DNA of 64,000 bases from NCBI GenBank assembly GCA_009809945.1, contig WTPW01000149.1, positions 63,606-127,605 on the forward strand, written 5' to 3'. Source of the stretch: Gigaspora margarita (lineage: Eukaryota > Glomeromycota > Glomeromycetes > Diversisporales > Gigasporaceae). The position numbers and the translations under genes were made by a program. Below are positions 12,184 through 22,360 of the stretch, in pieces (the first letter of the stretch is position 1; each line of letters starts with the position of its first letter). A model generated the notes under the pieces. It worked only from the letters and a program-made list of their open reading frames with translations, had not been told where the DNA came from and did not search any database.

Positions 12184-13122
12184 ATGTCAAATTACAATAA
12201 TCCATCTACAGAGCATTCAATAAAGAATGATAATAAAGATCAAGATGTTATTAATTCAAAACGAGCAGATTTGTCATTGTATTGTTCACAAGATTTTCTA
12301 AATAGAATTACCGAAGAATTATGTGACCTATATAATGAAGAAACTATGAAAGGAAATTATTCCGACTCAATTATTTACTCCATAGAACAATGCATGATTA
12401 ATAAGCAGCAAAAACCAGAGGAAATAATAAACTTATGCTTGAATAACCAATCAAACCCTATTATTCAGACCAATCCTATTATTCAAAATATTCTTGCAAT
12501 TTGTTATTATCATGGAAAATGGACTAAACATGATAATCATCTAGCATTTATTCATCATCAAAAATCAGCAGAATTGGGAAATTCAAATGGAATATGTGAT
12601 CTTGGCCTTTGTTATCAATGGGAAATTGGAGTTGAAAAAGATGATTATAAAGCATTCATTTGTTTTCAAAAATCAGCAGACATGGAAGATCCGTATGGAA
12701 TTGAATCCCTTGGTAATTGCTATCGAGATGGAATTGGGGTTGAAAAAGATACCAATAAAGCATTATTTTATTATCGAAAATCAGCAGAAATGGGTCAAGC
12801 TATAGGAATGAACTGTCTTGGATATTGTTATCGAAATGGAATTGGTGTAGAAAAGGATGAACATAAAGCATTCATTTATTACCAAAAATCAGCAGATATT
12901 GGTAATTCTTATGGAATGTGCAATCTTGGGGATTGCTATCTTCTTGGAATTGGAGCCGTAAAGGATGAACGTAAAGCATCCATTTATTATCTAAAATCAT
13001 GTAATGTAGACAGAATAAAAACAATTGGATATATGTATCTTCATGGATTTGGAGTTGTAAAGGACGAATATAAAGCATATATTTATTACAAAAAATGTGC
13101 TAATATGACGTTAATAAAATGA
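12184..13122 (+). CDS. Sel1-like repeat protein (copy 1)
   Basis: A 312-residue intronless protein. The N-terminal ~60 residues are polar, followed by a helical region (SQDFLNRITEELCDLYNEE) shared by glomeromycete Sel1 proteins. From about residue 100 there are six Sel1/TPR-like repeats of about 36 residues, each with the pattern LGxCYxxGIGVEKDxxKAFxYYQKSA. Sel1 repeats form alpha-solenoids that scaffold protein complexes, often linked to ERAD or signalling; no enzyme domain is present and no signal peptide or membrane segment is seen. The last repeat is short and ends MTLIK. The start is the first ATG after the conserved promoter and aligns with the start at 41551. The paralogue is 331 residues long because its N-terminus is longer. 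Remnants of further repeats follow the stop, so the protein may be a shortened form of a longer ancestor. Confidence 0.85.
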   Translation: MSNYNNPSTEHSIKNDNKDQDVINSKRADLSLYCSQDFLNRITEELCDLYNEETMKGNYSDSIIYSIEQCMINKQQKPEEIINLCLNNQSNPIIQTNPIIQNILAICYYHGKWTKHDNHLAFIHHQKSAELGNSNGICDLGLCYQWEIGVEKDDYKAFICFQKSADMEDPYGIESLGNCYRDGIGVEKDTNKALFYYRKSAEMGQAIGMNCLGYCYRNGIGVEKDEHKAFIYYQKSADIGNSYGMCNLGDCYLLGIGAVKDERKASIYYLKSCNVDRIKTIGYMYLHGFGVVKDEYKAYIYYKKCANMTLIK

Positions 13123-13229
13123 ATGGTCTTCGATATTATCATTGGAGTTGAAATAATATAGGCATAAAATTCTTTTTTTATCAAATAACATATCTGCAAA
13201 AATGAATTTTTCATTTATTTAATGTAACT

Positions 13230-13490
13230 ATCTTGTGTGAAATTGATATTGATAATGATAAAGCATATTGCTTTTTTTCAAAACTTTATAATTTTGGGAA
13301 GCTTGTGGAATAACTTTCGTGAATATTGTTATAGAATAGAATTAAAAATCACAAATTATTTAAAGAAGGCCAGTTTTGTTATCAAATATTTTATTTATTT
13401 TCAAATTTTTTTAGATTTAATAATTTTGGTTGCAAATAAAAGACAATGTAAAAATGATATTGATATTAATGTTGAAAATTTTCAATGAAA
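13230..13490 (+). pseudogene. Decayed extra Sel1 repeats downstream of copy 1
   Basis: Out-of-frame remnants include DIDNDKAYCFFSKL and, in another frame, EYCYRIELK, which match the DxxKAFxYYQKS and LGYCYRNGI parts of a Sel1 repeat. The same decayed stretch follows the paralogue at 42655-42990. The ancestral reading frame therefore probably continued past today's stop. This is inference from pattern, not from alignment. Confidence 0.45.
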
Positions 13491-13499
13491 CGAGATTAA

Positions 13500-14345
13500 T
13501 TTATCATAGATTTCTATAGTTGATGGTAATGATTCAAATGCTATAAGGTGTTATTTTATAATAAAAATAAAGGCAAAACACAACTTAAAAAGTTATGCAC
13601 GGAGGGTGGGGGGTTTCTTTTTTACAAAGTTGAGAAAATGTCTCAACCAAGACTAGACTAGTTTTGAGTTACAGACTTGTAGAATTTTGTTAACTATACT
13701 CAATTTAATTGTTGAAGCTATCTCGGTAATTACCTAATCAATTTTAAATTTCTGATATTCTTAAACATCAAAGTTGGTTGTATAGTTGCCTAAATCTATC
13801 ATTCTTCATATTATCTATTAACTGACAATTACTTTCAATCCTCATTCTTTCGTAATTGATAAAAATTCTACCGTTTAAATCTTTTATAATTCTATTTAAC
13901 ATTGCAATTGACATTATGTACCAATTAAATTGCACCATTACTGCGAATTTTGGAATTAAGAACCCGAATTATTGTTTGATCATCGTAATTATTACGTAGT
14001 GACAAACATAAACGCCATTGCCGATCATTCACCGTACAAAAATTGCGTGATAATGGTACTTCTCTAACCTAAAAAACCAATAATTAAATATTCGGGATGT
14101 TATATAAATAGAATTTATGATTTTTTATACATTCAAGCCGAATTTAGTTAGCAAAGATAATTTTCTTTGAAATATTTTCAGTTAAAATTAGAAGGGTTAA
14201 TTTATTCGTCAATCATATTCGGTATTTCCCAATTCATATAATTCGCTGTCCACAAAAAAAAAAAAAAAAAAAAAAAAATTAACATGCTATATCTATAGAA
14301 TAATATAATTATATACTGATTTAAAAAAATCCACTAAATATATAG
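13500..14345. other. Spacer with 25-base poly-A tract
   Basis: It contains the right edge of the segmental duplication (to about 13810), then unassigned AT-rich sequence. A poly-A run at 14254-14278 has no AATAAA or duplicated target nearby, so it is not called a retroposon tail. Confidence 0.5.
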
Positions 14346-15221
14346 TTAGGCCACGCAAAGTTAATTTTTCGTTTTGCATAACCNNNNNNNNNNNNNNNNN
14401 NNNNNNNNNNNNNNNNNNNNNNNNNNNNNNNNNNNNNNNNNNNNNNNNNNNNNNNNNNNNNNNNNNNNNNNNNNNNNNNNNNNNNNNNNNNNNNNNNNNN
14501 NNNNNNNNNNNNNNNNNNNNNNNNNNNNNNNNNNNNNNNNNNNNNNNNNNNNNNNNNNNNNNNNNNNNNNNNNNNNNNNNNNNNNNNNNNNNNNNNNNNN
14601 NNNNNNNNNNNNNNNNNNNNNNNNNNNNNNNNNNNNNNNNNNNNNNNNNNNNNNNNNNNNNNNNNNNNNNNNNNNNNNNNNNNNNNNNNNNNNNNNNNNN
14701 NNNNNNNNNNNNNNNNNNNNNNNNNNNNNNNNNNNNNNNNNNNNNNNNNNNNNNNNNNNNNNNNNNNNNNNNNNNNNNNNNNNNNNNNNNNNNNNNNNNN
14801 NNNNNNNNNNNNNNNNNNNNNNNNNNNNNNNNNNNNNNNNNNNNNNNNNNNNNNNNNNNNNNNNNNNNNNNNNNNNNNNNNNNNNNNNNNNNNNNNNNNN
14901 NNNNNNNNNNNNNNNNNNNNNNNNAAAAAAAAAAAAAAAAACAACTTTACGTGGCCTAAATTAATCCATGTTCACATCTAAGGTCACGCAAAGTTGATTC
15001 TTCGGTTTGCATAACATGGAATCAGAAAATTTTGTCTTTTTGTTATCGGGCCTATCGGGTAATTACGGAAAATCAAGGTCATCATCGGGTGACACCGGAG
15101 AAAAAAATTAAATGCCAAAAATGGAATTATTGGCACAATAGGAATTTAAAAAAAAAAAAATTTTTTGGAAAAATTGGGTCGGCGGTTATGCAAAACGAAA
15201 AATTAACTTTGCGAGGCCTTA
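14346..15221. mobile_element. GGCCACGCAAAGTT-family element, gapped copy
   Basis: It begins TTAGGCCACGCAAAGTTAAT and ends AACTTTGCGAGGCCTTA. Its inner parts match 36617-37143 in reverse order: poly-A next to a TTTACGTGGCCTAAATTAAT junction, then TTATCGGGCCTATCGGGTAA and a CACCGGAG segment. The 541-base gap falls inside it, probably at a homopolymer or foldback. Any frames spanning the N run are artefacts. The element abuts the truncated C-terminal end of the kinase pseudogene. Confidence 0.6.
14384..14924. other. Assembly gap (541 N)
   Basis: Run of N inside a repetitive foldback element, followed directly by poly-A. Confidence 0.99.
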
Positions 15222-15231
15222 TTGTAAAATA

Positions 15232-16056
15232 TTTTCATTATTCTGCCATTCTGCAAAAATATCACAAATTTCTTTTGCTGTTGGTCGTTTTCCGGTTCCA
15301 TATTCCAACATTTCTTCATTAAGTCTGCATAGCATATTTTGTAAATCTGCGGCCGTAAACTATAACACGCTTTGTATAACATTTCCAACATGATTATGCT
15401 AAACGAATAAATATCAGATTCTTTAATACAGTATATGGTTGCTTATTCAACATTTCAGGAGCAATATAAGGTAAAATTCCATAAATTCCATCAGATTTTT
15501 GATTTTGACGCAATATTAGCTGTTATGGAAAGGCCTAAATCTGCAATGTAAGCATTTTTTAAGCTATTAAGTAGTATGTTTCCACTATGTAAATTTCGAT
15601 GAATAAGATCATGAGAATGAATTATCATAAGATCTGATGCAATACATTGTAGCAAATTTAATTTATCTTTTTAATCCATTTGTGCTATTGTATGTAAATT
15701 TTGGCGCAAGCTAACCTTTGAAACGTATTTCATGGCAAAGACATAATTCCCAGAAGCTTTATCTCTTGATACACCAAAGCATTTTAAAAAAAGTCGGATC
15801 TTTAAGATCGAGATATCACAATACGCCCTTAATTAATCATTAAAAGAAATGTATATTCAAGTTAATAAAATCTTAAGTGATATACTGTAATTAATAAAAT
15901 ATTTAATAATGATTGCCTCTTTTATTTGATCCATGAAGCAATTTGAGCGCAACAGGTCTATTTAAATTTTGACCTTTATCAAATCCACCTTTACCTATTT
16001 CTTTAATCTTTTTATATTCATCATAAGGAATCCACGATAACTGATATTTATTTCTG
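15232..16056 (-). pseudogene. Protein kinase pseudogene (TKL-like)
   Basis: Reading the minus strand from 16056, the N-lobe begins LSWIPYDEYKKIKEIGKGGF, the Gly-rich-loop leader typical of glomeromycete kinases, but jumps directly to NRPVALKLL, so part of the loop and linker is deleted. A second part, probably a separate exon, carries SHDLIHRNLHSGNILL (catalytic loop with HRN in place of HRD), ADLGLS (DLG for DFG) and GILPYIAPEML (activation-loop APE). In-frame stops (for example AQMD-stop-KDKLNLL) and frameshifts after the DLG motif break the frame. The loss of the catalytic Asp and the shifts make an active kinase very unlikely. The C-terminus is cut by the element ending at 15221. It belongs to the same broad family as the kinase at 61091-62336. 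Confidence 0.75.
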
Positions 16057-16577
16057 TTAATATAGTTTTCAAATTATTTCAATTTTAGTCATCAACATTC
16101 ATTCGCAGCTAATATTTATTTATAAATTTAATTAATAAAAGATTATAATAATAATATAGTTTATACTTGATGTTAAATCTTTTACCCTAATCGGTGTTTT
16201 AATTATTTGAACTTATTAAATTAATTAATTAATTATAAAATCATTTTAGAATTTTTTTAATTTTATTTTCAATTACACCTGATCATATCATATTAAATTG
16301 ATTATGGTCGTCACAATTATACATGAGTTTTCTAAATTATTTTGTCTTTGACGTAAATTTAAATGCTAAATTATTTTTAGACAGCCTAAATCGTAAATAA
16401 TCTAGGATGTCGAAAATAATTTAGACAGCAAAATTTATTTTAGTGTGCCGAATATATTTTAGGATATCTACAATATTTTCGCCATTCCAAGATATTTTCG
16501 AGGCGAAAATTAAACATAAAATATTTAAACTAATTTTTATATTAAATAAATGTTAGTATATTAAAAAAATCTATTAC

Positions 16578-16913
16578 CGCTGGACCTCTCAAAACCTATA
16601 TGAATGGTGGTCAGATTTTATATCGATATTGAGAGGTTACAGATTTTGAAACCATTATTACAGAATTACTGTTAAACCTCTCAAAACTGATCCTGTCAAA
16701 GTCGATAACCTGTTAAATCCGATCAAAAAGTAACCCACCAAGTTTATTTCTACTTTATAATTCTAAATGCTATAATTTTTTTCATATCTGATAACCTCCC
16801 AATACCGATGAAAAAACATGTTTATCATGCATATTAGTTTTGAGAGGTAAAGCAGAAACAGACTTGGTGGAATAATTTTTATCAGATTTGACAGGTTCAA
16901 ATTATACAGTACA
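16578..16913. mobile_element. Mariner-type MITE interrupted by its own family
   Basis: The outer copy starts CTGGACCTCTCAAAACC and ends GACAGGTTCAAATTATACAG. Its order of segments matches 53860-54035. It is split near 16668 by an opposite-orientation member of the same family. Confidence 0.6.
16669..16855. mobile_element. Inner mariner-type MITE
   Basis: Starts after a TA with CTGTTAAACCTCTCAAAACT and ends TTTTGAGAGGTAAAGCAG. Segment order (GATCCTGTCAAAG, CGATAACCTG, then CATGCATATTAG) matches 52349-52534. Confidence 0.6.
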
Positions 16914-17881
16914 GTATAAACTTATGCATAGTAATACAACTGTTAATAACAATTTTACAGATTAAAATAATTTCAACAAACAAAAATAATTTCGGAATTT
17001 CATCAGGCGAAAATAGTTTCGTCAAATAAAATAATTTTTACTGGCAAAAATAATTTCGGAAGTTCGCCAAACGAAATTAATTTCACCTGACGAAAATAAT
17101 TTCGCCACATGATATTTTAAAACACTATGGCGAAAATATTAAAAACATTTCGCCATGCCGTCTGCCGAAAATCACCCATATTTTAGACGCCCATGTATAG
17201 TCATAATACACTTGCTCAAATTTAAGCTTAAATAATATTTACCTTTGTTACCAATATTTCGCTTTATGTAAATCCCTCGTTATTCCAATTCCATTTCTAT
17301 AACATTCTGCGATACTGAATATTCCACTTGTGACTCTCATATCTTCAAATTTTTGATAATGAAGAATACTTCATTTTCATCCTTTTCAACTCCAATTCCG
17401 CTCTGATAACAGTAGCCAAGAGCAAATATTCAAATAGCGTCACCAATAACAGCAGATTTTTGATAATAAATGAATGCCTTATATTCATCCTTTCACTTCC
17501 AATTCCATTCCAATTACAATATACAGCATTATATGTTCCACTAATGTTACCCATCTCTGCTGATTTTTGATAATGAATGAAAGTCTTATGTTCATCCTTT
17601 TCTATTCCAATTCCATTCGTATTATTAAAAAATTTTTAGTCAATACAAAATCACCAAACACTCCTATATTATGCTCTCCTAACGGTAATTTCGGCAATTT
17701 TACTAAACAAATTACCATAAATCAGAAAATTCTTGACAACTATGCTCGCCATGTTCGTGGGTTATGTTGGTTGACTGTCTACTATCCCGAAATTACTCTA
17801 TCTTTGATTCTGACTTAGTTCTGCCCGAATCTGTGATTAATTCCAACCTAATTCGGCAACTTATCCAAAAGTTCTGACAAC

Positions 17882-18439
17882 CAGTGATGTAAATTGGATC
17901 CGCGCAACAGGCGCAGCGCACATAGATTTAAATTTGCGCGTATATCGGGGGGCTCCCCGTATATATAACGCGCGTATATGGGTAATGGACTAGGAAAACC
18001 CATCTCTGAAAGGGATTTTCCACTTTGAGAAAATAGCGATTAATTGTTTGTGTGACCTAAATTTTACCCCTGAATTTTTTGTATATTTTTAGGTATCAAT
18101 TACTAAATAAACAATGTCATGTGATTATCAAACACTGATTGACCAATCTAATTTTATTGAGTCGTCAATCTTTGGTTGAAAATCTATTTTTAGAACACGA
18201 TCGTTAAAAAATTGGTTTACATTCAAGTTAAAATATCTCGATAAATTATTATATTAACGTAGGTTAAAAAGTGAAATACATATAGATATAAACTGGAATT
18301 TTAATTTGAATCAAAAATCTCAAATTGATAAAAAAGTGTCAGAGATGGGTTTTCCTAGTCCATTACCCATATATATATATATATATTATGCGTTTTTTTG
18401 CGTTTGCTCCAATAAAAATTTTTTGAATTTATACCACTG
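17882..18439. mobile_element. hAT-type MITE (CAGTGRTRTAAATT), interrupted
   Basis: Perfect 8-bp duplications CTGACAAC lie at 17874-17881 and 18440-18447. Ends are CAGTGATGTAAATT and, reversed, CAGTGGTATAAATT. A 155-base relative lies at 29825-29979. This copy is enlarged by the insertion at 17980-18368. Confidence 0.85.
17980..18368. mobile_element. MITE nested in hAT element (GGGTAATGGACTAGGAAAAC)
   Basis: Thirty-base near-perfect inverted ends, GGGTAATGGACTAGGAAAAC on the left and its reverse complement on the right. The insert sits in a TATAT tract of the host element, so the target duplication is blurred. A larger relative is at 35511-36598. Confidence 0.75.
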
Positions 18440-18694
18440 CTGACAACTATCTCAGTAACCTATTATTTGGTAATTATCAGTAGTTAAGTCAATTGCGGAA
18501 TCAAGTCCTTAAAGATTAATTAGCGGCCTGACAAGAAATAAAAATAATTAACCAGTTAGAAAAGGCTCTTATTCAGCCATTGAACCAAGAAAGATTAATT
18601 TGGACTTACTATCGGTGGTTTCTAGTAAAAACATTAAAGCGCATAAAAGATAAAATGTTGAGAAATTGATTTAAAGTCCTGGCTTATTTTAGTC

Positions 18695-19140
18695 GCCCGA
18701 ACTCATACAGGAGGGTCAAAATTCCGGGTCGGGATACGTCAGAGTACATCGGAATCATCGACGACCGGATCGAATTGATCAATTTTGCCCCCTCATAAAA
18801 AATCTTACTAATGAAATCATATCCATCCATTGGGTAAAAAATGCCCATCTGTTAATTTGTCATAGAACCTGCTATAAATGCCGACCTATATCCGACGCAT
18901 CCGGCCCGGTATTTTGGTGATCCTCATGAACTCATACAGGGGGGTCACCAAAATTCCTAGTCGGGATACGTCAGAGTGCATCGGAATCATGGTCGGCTGG
19001 ATCGGAACGATCAATTTCGACCCAGATCATACTAATAAATCATATCCATTCATTAAGCAAATCATGCCCAGCTGATAATTTTGCTATAGAACCTGCCAAC
19101 AATTAAGACTAAACGCCGACCTAGATCCAACGCACCCGAC
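18695..19140. repeat. Two tandem copies of a GC-richer dispersed repeat
   Basis: GAACTCATACAGG starts both units (about 18695 and 18926). Each continues with a GGGTC..AAAATTCC segment, GTCGGGATACGTCAGAGT, and a CCGACGCATCC-like segment that partly mirrors the start. A reverse-complement relative lies at about 39850-40080. No frame is conserved. Right of it, 19140-19255 is an unusually GC-rich segment of unknown origin. Confidence 0.6.
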
Positions 19141-20576
19141 CCGGAAATTTGGAGATAGCCCTGTAAAAATCACCCTCATGTAAAATTCGCCTGGCCCGTG
19201 AAGACCCTCGGTCAGCCCACCCGTCCGGCCGATGGGCCAGGGTCAGTCCGTCCACTAGCAATACCATCTCTGGTGATTTTGGATAATAAATGAATGCCTT
19301 CAACTCCAATTCCATTGCGATAACAATATCCAACATTATATGTTCCACTAGCGAGACCATCTCTGCTGATTTTTGATAATAAATTGGTGCCTTAAGTTTA
19401 TCCTTTTCAACTCAATTCCATTCCGATAGCAATATCCAACATTATATGTTCCACTAGCGTCACCAATCTCTGCTGATTTTGGATAATAAATGTATGCCTT
19501 ATATTCATCCTTTTCAACTCCAATTCCATTCTGATAACAATATCAAACATTATATGTTCCACGAGCGAGACCCATTTCTGCTGATTTTTGATAATAAATG
19601 AATGCCTTATATTCATCCGTTTCAACTTCAATCCCATTACGATAACAATATCAACAATATATGCTCAAATAGCGTTACCCATCTTTGCTGATTTAGGATA
19701 ATAAAATGAATTCCTTATATCCATCCTTTTCAATTCCAATTCCATTACGATAACAATATCCAACATTATATGTTGCACTATCCTCACCCATCTTTGCTGA
19801 TTTTTGATAATAAATGAATGCCTTATGTTCATCCTTTTCGACTTCAATTCCTATTTCATAAAAGATACTGACGAAAATATTCTATAAGAATTATTCATCT
19901 CTGCTGTTTTTTTGGTAATAATTGAATGCTTTGTGTTCATCCTTTTCAGCCCATTTACCATAACGATAGCAACTTGCAAGAACAATTTGAATCGTAGGAT
20001 TGGTTTGATCATCCAAGCAAAAATCGATAATATTAACTGGATTTTGCTTCTTTCTTATTAGAAATTGTTCTAATATTTCAAGAGTTGAAAGAGAATTTTT
20101 GGCTTTCAATCTTTTTCATTATAAAGGTTACACATTTCTTTAACAACTCCATTTAGAAAACCTTGTGAAAGTTCTTGCATATTGTTATCTTTTAAATATA
20201 ATTGGGTAATATTGTAGGTTATTTGAGAAATATCTGATGAATTGTCGTTCTTTTCCGGCTGCGTTTCAAATAAAAATATTGTAATTATTCACCGACCCAA
20301 ATTTTTCTAAAATCCCAAAAAAATTTTAGTCCTAATTCTTTTAAAACAAGCATAATAATGTTTGTTTTGATGATATTAATGAATACAGTTCAAAAAAATC
20401 AATATTGATTATAAATTAATAGGCATTAAAATCAGAAAATGGATGTGGATACTGGAACATTCGGGATTGGTTATAGTCAACAAAATAAAAACTCATGTAT
20501 GGTCAGCGGGAATTTTGGAGGTATGATAATATTATGATTAATTTGTCAACTAACAATAAAAAATAGCTCTCAGAGC

Positions 20577-20810
20577 CAGTGTCTGAAATTGGGTTGCAGA
20601 GTCTGCGGATCGCAACAAATTTTAAAATTCCGCAACCAAAATCTGAAATGCATATGCAAATTCCGCACATAAATTTGCAAAATTAACTAATAAATTTCTA
20701 TTAAATGCTTATGTGCGCAACTAAATTTTTATAAATTTTTATAACCCGCAAATATTTTTTTTATTTGGATGCGGCCCGCAACTAATTTAAAAATTGAATT
20801 TCAGACACTG
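20577..20810. mobile_element. hAT-type MITE, 234 bp
   Basis: Perfect duplications CTCAGAGC at 20569-20576 and 20811-20818. Ends CAGTGTCTGAAATT match exactly in inverted orientation and fit the hAT consensus CAGNG. The interior has paired GCGGATCGCAAC / GCGGCCCGCAAC words and no frame. Confidence 0.9.
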
Positions 20811-20869
20811 CTCAGAGCCCAGGTGTTGCCCCGAGAATGAAGTTTCTGATTTTTTTTGACTCTTAGGCC

Positions 20870-21065
20870 TAAGGCCACACAAAGTTGATTTTCAGAACTT
20901 TTGCATTCCTATTCCTTAGTTCCGCCCACATAACGATCACTGGCATAAATTATATATACTTTAGTTTCCTATATAAATTTTAGAAGGGATAAAATGCGAA
21001 ACATGCACATGAATATGCATTAATGCGCATGATTGAAGAATCATACGCACATTCATAGAAAGACA
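20870..21065. repeat. Fragments of two element families
   Basis: AGGCCACACAAAGTTGATTT at about 20880 is a solo end of the 14346/36617 family. GGGATAAAATGCGAAACATG with ATGCGCATGATTGAAGAATC at 20985-21050 is an end fragment of the 563/3430 family. Confidence 0.5.
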
Positions 21066-21334
21066 TTTATATGGTTGGTCAATTTTCGCAGATTTGCCCG
21101 TGATTTCCCATGAAAATTAACCAATCAAGTTATGATAATTGGACAATAAAATAACTGAAACTTTATACCAGCGAAGCTTAATTATTTTTTATAAATTAAT
21201 ATTCGAGGTAATCCTATTTTTAATGATTATTGCCTTGCTAGACGTTATTACCCTCACATTATCACTTATACTTAGTGTTTCGAACTGTAATCCGCTAATC
21301 CGAATGGATTTAATAATTCGGATTGAATATACAG

Positions 21335-22268
21335 GTAAGAACGTCCCAAATTTGGAAAACGAATGTTGAATGATTGTCACATGCTAACTGTCAATCATAA
21401 TGTCAATTTTTTAAAAAAAAAATCAAGCAAAAATCAAGAATTTTAATTAAACTTTATATTTTCAAAGAAATTTATATTTACAAATTCAAATACAACATTG
21501 TTGGAATAATTACAGATAGATAACCATATTTTTATTGATTTGGACTAAGGATTGGTTTGGTCGGTCACGTTCAGTCATCGGTCGGTTATTATCGGTTGAT
21601 CGCTCACAGCCGGTTGACCGCGATTGGTCATATGGTTATATAACCGGTTATAGCAAATAAATTCTTTATTCAATCAAATATCTAAATAAGCGACAAGTAG
21701 GAATGGGACACTGTACAGGCTGCCGAAAGAGAAACAAAGCACTGTTCATAATTCTTGTCAAACTTGCAGATCATTTGACCACATTTAAAGTTTTGTTCTA
21801 GATCTTGCTAAATGATCTGCAAATTTGCCAGAAATTAGTGGGACACATGAGGTGAAACCCGAGTTTTTTAGGTTACGTTATTGATGCAGATCACCATTTA
21901 ACTATTCTAAAATTGTACCCTAACCCTAATTAAGTACAGATCTGCATCAAAAACGCAACTTAGGTTTCACTCTCCCGTATTATTTTTCGGTAATAAAAGT
22001 ATAGTTTTCGATAATATAATTTTCGGGCGGTACAAAACATACCGCGATAATATATCGGCTGAAAATTATATTATCGAAAAACTATATTGTTATTACCGAA
22101 AAATAATTATCAAATTTACAAAATTCATCACGTGGCCCACTAATTTTCAAATCAGCTGCATTAGCTAAAAATAGAACAGATGAATTAGATAAATTGATGA
22201 TCATCTGATCTAAAAATAGATGCGGACGATATACCAAATGATTGCAACAGGTAGGAACGTCCCAAATA
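21335..22268. repeat. Direct repeat bracketing a cluster of foldbacks
   Basis: CAGGTAAGAACGTCCCAAAT at 21337 recurs as CAGGTAGGAACGTCCCAAAT at about 22249. Between them are a TTGCAGATCATTTGACCA foldback (21757-21840), a GGTGAAACC-ended foldback (21850-21979) and a near-perfect hairpin of TTTTTCGGTAATAA and ATAGTTTTCGATAATATAAT with its complement (21980-22109). Frames at 21139-21380 and 22082-22427 overlap on both strands and are not convincing genes. Confidence 0.5.
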
Positions 22269-22360
22269 AGGAAGACCATTTTGACTCAGGACCGACGATC
22301 ATGCGTATTAGTTGGCCAATCAAAATTGCGAATTTATAATTATTATATTAATTCAATACA

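Larger units (their letters stand above)
10160..13810. repeat. Segmental duplication, copy 1 (with Sel1 gene)
   Basis: This block aligns in direct orientation with about 40080-43385. Matching stretches include GAACAACAAATCTTT with GAACAACGAAGCCTTT, the promoter, the whole coding region, the decayed 3' flank and AAAGTTGGTTG near the right edge. Copy 1 carries a hAT MITE at 10376-11278 that copy 2 lacks. Copy 2 carries an insert near 40790-41114 that copy 1 lacks. Confidence 0.75.
16370..17190. repeat. Degenerate ATAATTTCG/GCGAAAAT repeat zone
   Basis: Words such as AAAATAATTTCG and GGCGAAAATA recur in both orientations at 16370-16510 and 16980-17160, on either side of the nested mariner-type MITEs. 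Element limits could not be fixed. Confidence 0.4.
17280..20290 (-). pseudogene. Sel1-repeat pseudogene split by transposons
   Basis: On the minus strand the N-terminal part begins near 20290 and includes SQGFLNGVVKEMCNLYNEKD, equivalent to SQDFLNRITEELCDLYNEE of copy 1. A frameshift follows, then a frame (20109-19891) with ILEQFLIRKKQNPVNIIDFC and CYRYGKWAEKDEHKAFNYYQ. Further Sel1 repeats (CYRNGIEVEKDEHKAFIYYQKSA-like) run to 19256 in several frames with repeated shifts. The coding remnant is then interrupted by about 1.6 kb of inserted DNA and resumes at 17625-17280 with more repeats. The protein would have been longer than the two intact paralogues, since more than eight repeat remnants are visible. 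No function should remain. Confidence 0.75.

Noticed and set aside
12872-13078. Antisense frame within Sel1 copy 1 (and 41899-42093 in copy 2)
   Set aside because: Shadow of the repetitive Sel1 coding strand.
13237-13488. 83-codon frame after Sel1 copy 1
   Set aside because: It mixes frames of decayed Sel1 repeats and is not conserved as a frame downstream of copy 2.
14321-14964. Two long frames across the N run
   Set aside because: They are produced by translating unknown bases; only a few real codons flank the gap.
15032-15391. Frames on both strands at the border of the kinase pseudogene
   Set aside because: They run across the junction of a transposon end and the broken kinase C-terminus.
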